Below, piece after piece: positions 45,633-54,450 of a stretch of 64,000 nt of DNA. Below the pieces are notes generated by a model. The model searched no databases, was not told the DNA's origin, and was given only the letters and a program-made list of their open reading frames with translations. A program made the translations under genes and the position numbers. The stretch is from NCBI RefSeq assembly GCF_026127265.1, contig NZ_WWFG01000001.1, forward strand, positions 3,015,501 to 3,079,500. Direction: 5' to 3'. The DNA comes from Nostoc sp. KVJ3 (lineage in GTDB: Bacteria > Cyanobacteriota > Cyanobacteriia > Cyanobacteriales > Nostocaceae). How positions within the stretch are numbered: position 1 is the stretch's first letter; every line of letters starts with the position of its first letter.

Positions 45633-46412
45633 TCAACTGACGCGGGCGAAAATGTAGTCGCGCGTGCGAGAATCCACGGGATTAGTAAAGATTTTATTTG
45701 TAGTACCAAATTCAGCCATTTGAGTAATACGATTTTCATTACTATAAAAGAAAGCGGTATAATCAGATAGGCGGGTAACTTGCTGCATATTGTGAGTAAC
45801 AATTACAATTGTTAACTCAGAGCGCAAGTTATGGATCAGATGCTCAATTTTCATGCTACCCATAGGGTCAAGACCTGAACAAGGTTCATCCATCAACAGA
45901 ACGTTCGGTTTAACTGCTAAAGCACGGGCAATGCATAATCTTTGTTGTTGACCGCCTGAAAGCTCTAAAGCAGATTTATGCAGCTTATTTTTCACTTCAT
46001 CCCAAAGATCGGCAGCTTTGATGGCAGATTCAACAATTCCATCTAATTCTACTTTTGGATGCCATCCAACTAATTTCACCCCATAAGCAACATTATCATA
46101 AACGCTCATGGGAAAAAGGTTTGGCTTGGGAAAAACCATACTAACTTGGCGGCGTAACCGATTGATATTGACACGACGCTCATAAATACTCTGCCCAAAA
46201 AATTCTACTCTCCCTTCAACCTTTACTTCTGCTTCTAATTCACTCATGCGATTTAACGATTTAAGAAAAGTAGACTTGCCACAACCACTAGAACCAATAA
46301 TTGCCGTGACTTGGTTTTGGTAAATATCCATTGACACGCCTTCAACTATCTTTTGAGTGTCGTAATAGAAGCTGAAGTTTTTGACTCTGATAGCTGGAAT
46401 TAGTTTACTCAT
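45633..46412 (-). CDS. pstB: Phosphate ABC transporter ATP-binding protein, divergent copy
   Basis: 259 residues, second of two PstB paralogues and last gene of the pst cluster. Walker A GSSGCGKST, signature LSGGQQQR, Walker B VLLMDEP and the switch His (VTHN) are intact. The Q-loop reads MVFPKPNLFPMS; the Gln that contacts Mg-ATP and couples to the permease is replaced by Pro (codon CCC). The D-loop is SGLDP where the other copy has SALDP. A 540-bp repeat-bearing gap separates it from the other pstB. It may be a decaying duplicate, or one with altered coupling. Confidence 0.9.
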   Translation of the reverse strand: MSKLIPAIRVKNFSFYYDTQKIVEGVSMDIYQNQVTAIIGSSGCGKSTFLKSLNRMSELEAEVKVEGRVEFFGQSIYERRVNINRLRRQVSMVFPKPNLFPMSVYDNVAYGVKLVGWHPKVELDGIVESAIKAADLWDEVKNKLHKSALELSGGQQQRLCIARALAVKPNVLLMDEPCSGLDPMGSMKIEHLIHNLRSELTIVIVTHNMQQVTRLSDYTAFFYSNENRITQMAEFGTTNKIFTNPVDSRTRDYIFARVS

Positions 46413-46771
46413 ATTCCCAAAACGTGTGAAACGAAACTTGACTAAGTAAAGCAGTACAAATCAGCGGCACTGTTTCACTATGTTACTCCCAAAAGGAGAT
46501 ATTCATAGAAATTACGTAGTTATACAGTAGTCATACAGCAGATAAACTGTTAATAAGTAATTTATATTAAGACTGTGTTCTAAAGTTTATCTTTTACAAA
46601 TTTTTTATACTTGAGCATACTTATCCCGGCGATATTTTGCCCCGAAAGAGTCACCTAACAAGCCACTGGCGCTACTTGTGGAAATTCAAAATGTTCGCTG
46701 CGTTTCTTTGTTTTTACTTTTTACTTGCGATGACAGACCAATAAGTAGTAGTGCAAAATTAAATATACATT

Positions 46772-46897
46772 TGTCATTGTGAATGGAGCAGAGCGGAATG
46801 AAGCAATCCCAAGACCTTGGGATTGCAACTCTTGGAGACGCTCCACGTAGCAAGATCCCCGTAGGGTACGCTACATTTCATTCCGCTCGCAATGACA
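46772..46897. repeat. Inverted-repeat element between the two pstB genes
   Basis: TGTCATTG...GAGCGGAATGA at the left is inverse to TCATTCCGCTCGCAATGACA at the right. The outer flanks GTGCAAAATTAAATA and ATTTTTGCATACGCAC extend the symmetry loosely (about 46750-46915). A hairpin GCAATCCCAAG/CTTGGGATTGC lies inside (46803-46826). Confidence 0.65.
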
Positions 46898-46956
46898 TAA
46901 ATATTTTTGCATACGCACTTAGCGGTTCATCGCGTTAATTCTGATGGGTTAAGAAA

Positions 46957-47736
46957 CTAACCGAAACGCCCTGAAATATAGTCGCGGGTGCGGGGATCTA
47001 GTGGGTTGTTAAAGATTTGCTCTGTAGCACCAAATTCAACCATTTGACCAATGCGACTTTCATCAGTGCTAAAGAAAGCTGTAAAATCAGAAACGCGAGC
47101 AGCTTGCTGCATATTGTGGGTAACGATCGCAATTGTCAACTCAGACCGCAAACTATGGAGCAGTTCTTCAACTTTCATGGTAGCAATGGGGTCAAGAGCC
47201 GAACAAGGCTCATCCATCAGCAGAACTTTCGGCTTGACTGCTAAGGCACGGGCAATACATAATCTTTGTTGTTGACCACCAGAAAGCCCTAAAGCTGATT
47301 TATCTAGCTTATCTTTCACTTCATTCCAAAGAGCAGCACTTTTGAGGGCAGATTCAACAATTTCATCTAATTCAAATTTTGAATACCTACCTGCTATTCT
47401 CATACCGTAGGCAACATTTTCATAAATGCTCATAGGAAAAGGATTCGGTTTTTGGAACACCATACCAATTTGGCGGCGTAACCGATTGATGTTAACACGA
47501 GAAGCGTAAATATTCTGACCAAAAAATTCTACATCTCCTTCAACTTTTATAGGCCCTTCTAATTCGCTAATGCGATTAAGAACTTTGATGAAGGTAGATT
47601 TACCACAACCACTAGGGCCAATAATTGCGGTTACTTGATTCTGACAAATATCCATTGACACCCCTTCGATCGCCTTTGTTGTGCCATAGTAAAAACTGAT
47701 ATTTTTAACTTTGATAGCTGGAATTAGATTACTCAT
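46957..47736 (-). CDS. pstB: Phosphate ABC transporter ATP-binding protein
   Basis: 259 residues. The ATPase of the high-affinity phosphate importer. It has Walker A GPSGCGKST, a normal Q-loop MVFQKPNPFPMSIYENV, signature LSGGQQQR, Walker B VLLMDEPCSALDP and switch His VTHN. The end RTRDYISGRFG is typical for PstB. It follows pstA by 38 bp on the same strand and is the copy most likely to drive the transporter. Confidence 0.95.
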   Translation of the reverse strand: MSNLIPAIKVKNISFYYGTTKAIEGVSMDICQNQVTAIIGPSGCGKSTFIKVLNRISELEGPIKVEGDVEFFGQNIYASRVNINRLRRQIGMVFQKPNPFPMSIYENVAYGMRIAGRYSKFELDEIVESALKSAALWNEVKDKLDKSALGLSGGQQQRLCIARALAVKPKVLLMDEPCSALDPIATMKVEELLHSLRSELTIAIVTHNMQQAARVSDFTAFFSTDESRIGQMVEFGATEQIFNNPLDPRTRDYISGRFG

Positions 47737-47774
47737 GCTTTCTCAAGGTGCGAAACAAAACAAACAATTGATTT

Positions 47775-48656
47775 TTATTTTATTCTTCTTTGTCTAATAA
47801 CTAAGCGAGAGAGAATACTCACAAATAAAATTAAGCTGAGTAGAACTATAGAAGTAGTCCATACTAATTGGTTTCTTTGCGGATCGGGGTCATTATAAAG
47901 GTTAAAAATTAATACTGGTAAGGAAGCTGTTGGACTTAATAATCCTTCTGACCAATCTAGACTAAATAATGCGGTAAAAATTAAGGGTGCTGTTTCACCA
48001 GCAGCACGAGCTACAGCTAATAAAATGCCTGTAGTAATTCCGGGAATTGCAGCAGCCACAACGATGCGAAGAGTGGTTTGAAAGCGAGTTCCCCCTAAAG
48101 CAGAAGAGGCGAGGCGTTGAGATATGGGAATAAGTTTTAAGGATTCTTCTGTTGTCAGTATAATCACTGGTAACATAATCACCCCTAAAGCAAAACCACC
48201 TGCGATCGCACTAAACCCTTTAGTAAGCAAAACAATTATACCGTAAGCGAATATGCCCACAACAATTGAAGGTACGCCTGTCAAAATACTGCTGATAAAA
48301 CGAACAATTCCAGCGATTGAGCTAGTTTGACCAAATTCCGCCAAGAAAATTCCTGTCATTATTCCGGTAGGGATGCTTAAAATAGCCCCAATTACTACCA
48401 TAATTATGGTTCCCAGGATGGCATTGCCAAAGCCATTGTCAATAACTGCTTTGACAAACATATCTGATTTCAATCCAGATATTCCCCGATTCAGAATTTC
48501 CCACAATATTGATAATAAAGGAATGAGTGCTAGACCTGTCAAACTAAAGGCGATCGCATTCATTGCATAAGTAAATATTACCCGTTTTGTTGGCAGAGGA
48601 CTGCATAATTCTGCCGCCAGAGATTCATCAGTTTCTGACTGGATGTAATCACTCAT
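47775..48656 (-). CDS. pstA: Phosphate ABC transporter permease PstA
   Basis: 293 residues with about six transmembrane spans. The coupling-loop region reads LIPISQRLASSALGGTRFQTTLRIVVAAAIPGITTGILLAVARAAGETAPLIFTALFS, here quoted in parts only as EAA-type motif ALGGTRFQTTLRIVVAA and AVARAAGETAPLIF. It pairs with PstC to form the channel. It lies between pstC (197 bp) and pstB (38 bp) in the operon order usual for bacteria. Confidence 0.94.
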   Translation of the reverse strand: MSDYIQSETDESLAAELCSPLPTKRVIFTYAMNAIAFSLTGLALIPLLSILWEILNRGISGLKSDMFVKAVIDNGFGNAILGTIIMVVIGAILSIPTGIMTGIFLAEFGQTSSIAGIVRFISSILTGVPSIVVGIFAYGIIVLLTKGFSAIAGGFALGVIMLPVIILTTEESLKLIPISQRLASSALGGTRFQTTLRIVVAAAIPGITTGILLAVARAAGETAPLIFTALFSLDWSEGLLSPTASLPVLIFNLYNDPDPQRNQLVWTTSIVLLSLILFVSILSRLVIRQRRIK

Positions 48657-48853
48657 AACTTTTCCAATTTTTGATTGATAAATGTCTTACTACACTGAGA
48701 TAAATTACACCAAAAAGTAGTTGAGTCCTTGATTTACAGTAGATGAAATTCGTGAGTTACACCTACATTTTGGACTTAATGGTTAATTCATAACTGAGAT
48801 AAAAATTACTTATTTTTGTTAACATTGATGTGTGCTGACTAGCCACAAGCTGA

Positions 48854-49831
48854 TTATTTATTTTTTCTGCCAACCCACTTCACCAATAGCACAGCGCCAA
48901 TATTTACAGCTAGAGTCAACCCAAACAAAATCAATCCCAAATAGCTTAAAGCACCAATATGCAATCCCGGTTCAGCTTCGGCAAATTCATTAGCTAAAAC
49001 AGAGGGAATTGTATAAGCTGGATCGAGTAAAGAAGCACTGATTTGAGCAGAGTTGCCAATCACCATAGTGACAGCCATTGTTTCACCTAAAGCACGTCCT
49101 AAAGCCAGCATTGCTGCACTTACCATTCCAGAAAATCCAGATGGTAGCAAGACCCGAAAAATTGTTTCCCAACGGGTACCACCCAAAGCCATAGATGCGC
49201 TACGTAATTCTTTAGGGATAGCCATTAAGACATCACGAGTAATTGCTGCCATTGTGGGCAAAATCATGATAGCTAGAATAATTCCAGCAGTTAACATATT
49301 TGTCCCAGAAGGGTCTTGTGTATTAAACAGTGGTATCCATTTCAAAGTGCTGCCTAACCACTTTTGTGGAGGTTCTAAAACTGGAATAAAAACAAAAATT
49401 GCCCACAAACCAATAATTACACTGGGAATTGCTGCAATTAATTCCACAACAAATGCTAAGATGATTCGCAGTGATGCAGGTAAAAAGTTTTCACTCGTGA
49501 CTAAGGCTACTGCTATTCCCACAGGGACGGCGAATAAAATAGCGATCGCACTACTTACTAAAGTTCCATAAATATAAGGTAGTGCGCCAAAAATCTTATT
49601 ACCTGTATCCCAATCTTGACCCCACAAAAACCCCAATCCAAAGTGCTTAATAGCTGGTAGGGCTTCCGAGAAAATTACCCAACTCATCACAAATAGGACT
49701 GCAACAGTAATCACGGCAAAAAAGTATACCAGCCGCGAAAAACCTTGGTCAAACCGGATATTTATGTCGCCAATAGCTGTGAGATCGAGATTTTCATCGC
49801 CTAGATTTGAATGATGTGATGAATTTGCCAT
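48854..49831 (-). CDS. pstC: Phosphate ABC transporter permease PstC
   Basis: 325 residues with six main spans after a cytoplasmic N-terminus of about 30 residues. Motifs: FGALPYIYGTLVSSAIAILF, the EAA-type ALGGTRWETIFRVLLP and ALGRALGETMAVTMVIGN, conserved in PstC. It forms the inner-membrane channel with PstA. It is separated from pstS by a 209-bp gap containing a strong inverted-repeat structure. Confidence 0.94.
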   Translation of the reverse strand: MANSSHHSNLGDENLDLTAIGDINIRFDQGFSRLVYFFAVITVAVLFVMSWVIFSEALPAIKHFGLGFLWGQDWDTGNKIFGALPYIYGTLVSSAIAILFAVPVGIAVALVTSENFLPASLRIILAFVVELIAAIPSVIIGLWAIFVFIPVLEPPQKWLGSTLKWIPLFNTQDPSGTNMLTAGIILAIMILPTMAAITRDVLMAIPKELRSASMALGGTRWETIFRVLLPSGFSGMVSAAMLALGRALGETMAVTMVIGNSAQISASLLDPAYTIPSVLANEFAEAEPGLHIGALSYLGLILFGLTLAVNIGAVLLVKWVGRKNK

Positions 49832-49875
49832 TACAAATCAATACAATAGATTTTTTTAGTACCAATGTAGTTGAA

Positions 49876-49981
49876 AATACTGCTCGGTTCAGAAAACTCA
49901 ATAACCTAAAATATTAGTAGAAAAGCAAAATTTGATGTTTCTACTAATATTAATGGTAACAATTCTTAACCGAGCAGTATT
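49876..49981. repeat. Nested inverted repeats between pstS and pstC
   Basis: Outer ends AATACTGCTCGGTT and AACCGAGCAGTATT are perfectly inverse (14 bp). Inside, AATATTAGTAGAAA and TTTCTACTAATATT (49910-49923, 49938-49951) form another perfect 14-bp stem. The ends resemble those of the element at 39434-39572. In the transcript this would be a strong structure after pstS. Confidence 0.75.
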
Positions 49982-50040
49982 GATTAGGTTGGGCTATTTG
50001 CCCATCCTAACTAGGAGAAGAAAGTAGGTAAAACTATAAA

Positions 50041-51084
50041 TTAAGGCTTGACAGTGCTATTCACGGTTTGAAGTACCCGATTTGCTACATCAGATGGAAT
50101 CTTGGTGTAGTTAAGGTCATCGTTATACTGTTGACCATCTTTCAATACCCAATTAATCCATTTCTTAATCGCATCAGCTTTAGCAGCATTAGCATACTGT
50201 TTGTAAACCATAATCCAGGTAAGACCAACAATTGGATACCCTTGTGCTGGCTCTCCTACAAAAACGCGGTAGTTGTCTGGGAAAGTTACAGTTGACAAAG
50301 CAGCATTTGCAGATTCTAAAGAAGGAGCAACGAATTCTCCTCTCTTATTTTGTACTAGGGCTGATTTCAGGTTATTTTTGACAGCGTAGGCATATTCTAC
50401 ATAACCAATAGAACCAGGAGTGCGAGCTACTATTGCAGCTACGCCTGGATTACCTTTACCTTTGAGGACATTTGGTAAATTCCATTTTGGAGCCGTGTTA
50501 GCTCCAACTCTACCTTTAAAATAACCACTGGTAGCACTCAAGTGATTAGTGAAAATAAAAGTCGTACCACTACCATCGGCGCGAACAGCAAATTTAATTG
50601 GTTGATTTGGTAGATTCACACCTGGATTATCAGCTTTAAGTTTTGCGTCATTCCAATTGGTAATTTGACCTGAGAAAATTTCTGGTAATGTCTTGCGAGA
50701 CAATTTCAGTTCATTAACGCCCGGAAGATTGTAAACAACAGAAACAGCACCACCTGCTGTAGGTACTAAGATTACACCGTTCTTGACTTTACTGATTTCA
50801 TCATCTTTCATTGCAGCATCACTACCGCCAAAGTCAACGGTTCCAGCAATAGTTTGACGAATACCGCCGCCGCTACCAATTGCTTGATAGTTAATTTTCA
50901 AGTCTGGATATTTTTTCTTAACTTCACGAGCATAGCGTTCGTAAAGGGGAGCCGGAAAAGTTGCTCCTGCACCATTGAGAGTTTCAGCTTGTGCGATTGC
51001 ACCTAACAATGGACTAAGTGCAACAGAAGTTGTCAAAAATGAAGTAGCAACAACACGATTCAAGGTGGTGGTCGAAAAAATCAT
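50041..51084 (-). CDS. pstS: Phosphate-binding protein PstS
   Basis: 347 residues, periplasmic phosphate receptor. The signal peptide ends near AIAQAET. The mature chain begins LNGAGATFPAPLYERYA and has phosphate-site segments SGGGIRQTIAGTVDFGGSDA and RADGSGTTFIFTNHLS. Length is normal. AGAGG lies shortly before the ATG, and a Pho-box-like array lies 63-106 bp upstream. First gene of pstS-pstC-pstA-pstB-pstB. Confidence 0.96.
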   Translation of the reverse strand: MIFSTTTLNRVVATSFLTTSVALSPLLGAIAQAETLNGAGATFPAPLYERYAREVKKKYPDLKINYQAIGSGGGIRQTIAGTVDFGGSDAAMKDDEISKVKNGVILVPTAGGAVSVVYNLPGVNELKLSRKTLPEIFSGQITNWNDAKLKADNPGVNLPNQPIKFAVRADGSGTTFIFTNHLSATSGYFKGRVGANTAPKWNLPNVLKGKGNPGVAAIVARTPGSIGYVEYAYAVKNNLKSALVQNKRGEFVAPSLESANAALSTVTFPDNYRVFVGEPAQGYPIVGLTWIMVYKQYANAAKADAIKKWINWVLKDGQQYNDDLNYTKIPSDVANRVLQTVNSTVKP

Positions 51085-51146
51085 ATTACCTCTGATTAAA
51101 GGAATATCTTCCTGCTGTAATTCCAGCCTTAATCAAGTTACATTTG

Positions 51147-51190
51147 TTATGGTTAAACTTTATTTAACGATTGATAAACAAAAAATTAAG
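51147..51190 (-). promoter_or_regulatory. Pho-box-like direct repeats upstream of pstS
   Basis: Read on the minus strand, four 11-bp units follow each other: CTTAATTTTTT, GTTTATCAATC, GTTAAATAAAG and TTTAACCATAA. The 11-bp phasing of TTAA-like cores resembles PhoB/SphR sites (CTTAACCT repeats). The match to consensus is partial; the position before pstS supports it. Confidence 0.5.
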
Positions 51191-51309
51191 ATGCGTTTAA
51201 ATCTTACTTGTAAATATTTTTTGCTTATTGATATTTGATTGGCTAGATTAGTAAAAATATGATGATTAAAAGTTTAATGCAAAGTATTTACCTGATTCTA
51301 AAAGATTTT

Positions 51310-52295
51310 TCAATTTACCAATCCGCCGCCAACTAAATTAATTAATGTTTTCTTGCGGCTACAATACAATACCAAAAGTATCAATAATCCTATTCCTGCG
51401 AGATATTTAATTGCATCAGGGACGCTGGGATTAGGTGAAAAGAAGCCTTCGATTGTACCAGCAATAACCAACATTGGGACAATCCCAAATACTAGCTGCA
51501 CCGCCTGAGAACCGTAGATTTTCAATGCATCTCCACGGCGATATTTGCCAGGAAATAAAATTGCTCTTGCTAATAAAAATCCTGCACCCCCAGCAAAAAA
51601 GATCGCGGGTAATTCCAAAGAACCATGCGGAAGCACAAAGGCCCAAAAAGGATAAGCTAGATTATTTTGACCAACCAAAGTGCCAACAGCACCAATTAAT
51701 AAGCCATTAAATACCATCAAAAAGGCTGTATATAGCCCAAAGGTGATGCCACCGGCAGCAGCACCAAAAGACACAGACAAATTATTGATCATGATACTGC
51801 TGGATGCCAGAGGTTCAACGCCGACAATTGACCCCATCCACAATTGATGCTCATCTCGCACCTTGGTAATCAAACTTTCAGGCACAATCAACGACATAAA
51901 GCTGGGATTTTGCCAGGAATACCACCAGGCTACTAGTCCCCCAGTAGAAACAGTGCGATCGCACCAGCAATATATGCAAATGTTTTCTGAACTACAGATG
52001 GTAATCCCCATCGGTAAAATTCTAGAATTGCCTCCCATTCTTGTCGCCGCGAACCTTGATAAATCTGCGTATAGGCACGAGTTGTTAAAGATTGTAAACT
52101 TTGTATCAAAGTATTACCGATTTGCTGGGTGCGGGCACGAGCTAAATCTGCCGCTACTGAACGATATAAACTCGCCAACTCTCTAATCTCTGCTGCCTTT
52201 AGAGACTTTAGCCCTTTTTTTTCCATCTGCTTTAATAAAGCATCCAGACGCTGCCAATTTTGTTCTCGTCGTGCAATCCAACGTTGAATATTCAT
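51310..52295 (-). pseudogene. SpoIIM-family membrane protein, broken by a frameshift
   Basis: Two overlapping frames make one protein. The N-terminal part (from ATG 52295, MNIQRWIARREQNWQRLDAL) ends AIALFLLGD at a stop near 51935. The rest continues in another frame from GGLVAWWYSWQNPSFMSLIVPESL to NLVGGGLVN at 51310. The break lies in a run of five C on the plus strand (51938-51942); one more base would join the frames as FLLGGLVAWW. The family (stage II sporulation M-like, several membrane spans) often occurs with RDD proteins, as here. A real mutation or a sequencing slip; both fit. Confidence 0.8.
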
Positions 52296-52375
52296 GAATT
52301 TTGGGAACACTGAGTTTAACTTAGCTTAAGATAGCCTCAAATTCATCTCCGTAGTTTCAAGGTAAATTTATCATT

Positions 52376-53224
52376 ATGTCTGAAAACTTTGGATCTTCTA
52401 GTCAGATACAACCACTGAGTGTAGGGAATGTTGTCAGTGCTGCGGTGCGGTTGTATCGTTCTCATCTGAACACTTATCTGAGACTAGCTGCGATCGCTCA
52501 CTTGTGGATTATAGTACCGATCTATGGCTGGGCAAAATATGCAGCCATCTCTGGACTAATTTCACGTTTGGCTTTTGGAGAATTGATTTACCAACCTGAA
52601 AGTGTCCAAGCTGCCAGCAGCCATGTTAATCCGCGTCTGTGGTCATTTTTGAGAGTTGCTTTTCAGGTAGGAATATCTTTGTTGGTAATTTATTTTGGAT
52701 TAGCGATCGTCGGTGGTATTGTGGCTACCTTACTGGGAGTATTATTAGGAGGGATATTAGGTGGTAGTACGGGTGTTGTAGTTGTAACCACACTGGCAAT
52801 AATTGTAACAGTCATTATTATGCTGTTAGGACTAACCTGGTTCTACTCTCGTTGGATAGTAGCTGAAGTACCGCTAGCAGTTGAGGAAAATATTAATGGT
52901 GGTGAAAGTGTTGCTAGAAGTTGGGAGTTAACAAAAGCATCGGTACTTCGGATTCAGGGCGTTGTTTTAGTTGCTTTTATCGTTACACTACCGTTAGTGG
53001 TTGTCTTAAACTATATACCCAGCTTATTCCTCATAAAACTTGAGCAAGGTACTGTTATTTACGGAATTGTGTATTTTATTTCTTGGATAGGCAGTTTGGT
53101 CGGTGGCGTTTTTATCATGCCATTCTGGCAAGCCTTAAAAGCCGTTTTATACTTGGACTTGCGGACTCGGCGTGAAGGTCTAGGTTTGCAGCTACGAGAA
53201 CCTCCCAAGCAGGATTTTCGTTAA
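52376..53224 (+). CDS. Multispanning membrane protein of unknown function
   Basis: 282 residues with about six hydrophobic spans. The N-terminal soluble part ends QPLSVGNVVSAAVRLYRSHLNTYLRL, and VARSWELTKASVLRI lies between spans 4 and 5. This layout resembles membrane proteins with a glycerophosphodiester-phosphodiesterase-type membrane domain. It is divergent from the SpoIIM gene and 54 bp ahead of the RDD gene, a recurring neighbourhood. Function unknown. Confidence 0.75.
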   Translation: MSENFGSSSQIQPLSVGNVVSAAVRLYRSHLNTYLRLAAIAHLWIIVPIYGWAKYAAISGLISRLAFGELIYQPESVQAASSHVNPRLWSFLRVAFQVGISLLVIYFGLAIVGGIVATLLGVLLGGILGGSTGVVVVTTLAIIVTVIIMLLGLTWFYSRWIVAEVPLAVEENINGGESVARSWELTKASVLRIQGVVLVAFIVTLPLVVVLNYIPSLFLIKLEQGTVIYGIVYFISWIGSLVGGVFIMPFWQALKAVLYLDLRTRREGLGLQLREPPKQDFR

Positions 53225-53278
53225 CTCAACACCTTAATTCAACTAACTCTATTAATTTTGAATTAGTACTAAATAAAT

Positions 53279-54064
53279 ATGCGCTTTTTTAATCGCATCA
53301 CATTCCAGACTCCAGAAAGTGTAGAGCTGGAATTTACTTTAGCGGGAATTGGTAATCGAGCTTTGGCACTGCTGATTGACTATACAGTGTTGGGTGTAAG
53401 TTTGCTTTTATTTGTCCTTGCTTGGACTGTCTTCTCGACTCAGTTGTTAAATTTTATTGAATACTTTTTCACGAATTTACCAAATTTAGACATTTGGTTG
53501 TTAGCAATTTTCTTCATTATCGCCTTTGCAATTTACATCAGCTATTTTGTATTTTTTGAAACCTTATGGTTTGGACAAACCCCCGGTAAACGGTTTGCTA
53601 AAATTCGCGTAGTTCGAGATGATGGCAGACTCATCGGGTTACAACAAGCAACACTACGTGCCTTACTGCGACCTTTTGATGAGACTTTGTTTATTGGCGC
53701 TTTCTTAATTATGTTTGGTAGTCGAGAAAAGCGCTTAGGTGATTTAGCCGCTGGCACAATTGTGATTCAAGCCCAAGCACCTACTGCATCTGCGACATTG
53801 ATAATTTCAGAACAGGCAAAGGTACTTCATGAACAGTTAATCCCAATTGCTGACTTATCACTATTGATGCCAGATGATTTTGCTGTTATTCGTGAATATT
53901 TACAGCGACGTGGGGCAATGTCATTAAAAGCAAAAGCCTCACTATCTCTAAAGTTAGCCGAGCAAGTAGTAGCTATTATTAAATTAGAAAAGTTACCAGA
54001 ACTTGTTACACCTGATGTTTTTTTAGAAGCTGTTTATCTGGCTTATCAACAACCGGAATTTTAG
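53279..54064 (+). CDS. RDD-family membrane protein
   Basis: 261 residues. The name-giving region is ALALLIDYTVLG (Arg-Asp-Asp position partly altered: R is in GNRALALLIDY) with TLWFGQTPGKRFAKIRVVRDDG and LRALLRPFDETLF. Three hydrophobic spans, then a soluble C-terminal part of about 100 residues (LMPDDFAVIREYLQRR). RDD proteins are thought to take part in transport or membrane homeostasis; no substrate can be named. Pairs with the upstream membrane gene. Confidence 0.88.
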   Translation: MRFFNRITFQTPESVELEFTLAGIGNRALALLIDYTVLGVSLLLFVLAWTVFSTQLLNFIEYFFTNLPNLDIWLLAIFFIIAFAIYISYFVFFETLWFGQTPGKRFAKIRVVRDDGRLIGLQQATLRALLRPFDETLFIGAFLIMFGSREKRLGDLAAGTIVIQAQAPTASATLIISEQAKVLHEQLIPIADLSLLMPDDFAVIREYLQRRGAMSLKAKASLSLKLAEQVVAIIKLEKLPELVTPDVFLEAVYLAYQQPEF

Positions 54065-54176
54065 GCTAGAGATTTGATCTCGAACATTGACAAAAAGCTA
54101 GGTTTACCTAAAAGACAAAATCATCGGATTTATATTTGAGCTTATTTTCTCTGCTATGTCTACAACTAGCGCATAA

Positions 54177-54330
54177 TTACGGGTTATTGCTTTCCAACTC
54201 AAGCACCACCAAAATCCTCAACTCCGTCACCCGCTTTAAAGCTGCATCATTGGTCAAAAATGCCTCACAATCAGCAATTATTGCCGCCGCTGCAACGCAT
54301 CGGGTAACTGAAGGTTATAACGTACCCGAA
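54177..54330 (-). pseudogene. C-terminal fragment of a PIN-domain (VapC-type) toxin
   Basis: The minus strand reads LQLPDALQ in one frame, then AAAIIADCEAFLTNDAALKRV and TELRILVVLELE in the next, ending at TAA 54177. LPDAL...A...ADCEAFLTND is the usual end of PIN-domain ribonucleases (here with the late acidic residues). The start and first acidic residues are missing, and a frameshift lies near 54290. No antitoxin is seen. A plus-strand frame over the same bases is only a shadow. Confidence 0.6.
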
Positions 54331-54450
54331 TCCTCTTTTCACTTTAAACTGTTTAGACAATTGCTTTATTTTCAGTAAAACATAAATCATAATCAGTAGT
54401 TAGTTGTCAGTGAGTGGAAACTCCTGACTACTAACTACCGAACTAATGAC

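Noticed and set aside
54136..54378. 80-residue plus-strand frame
   Set aside because: Antisense to the PIN-domain relic, which explains the sequence better.
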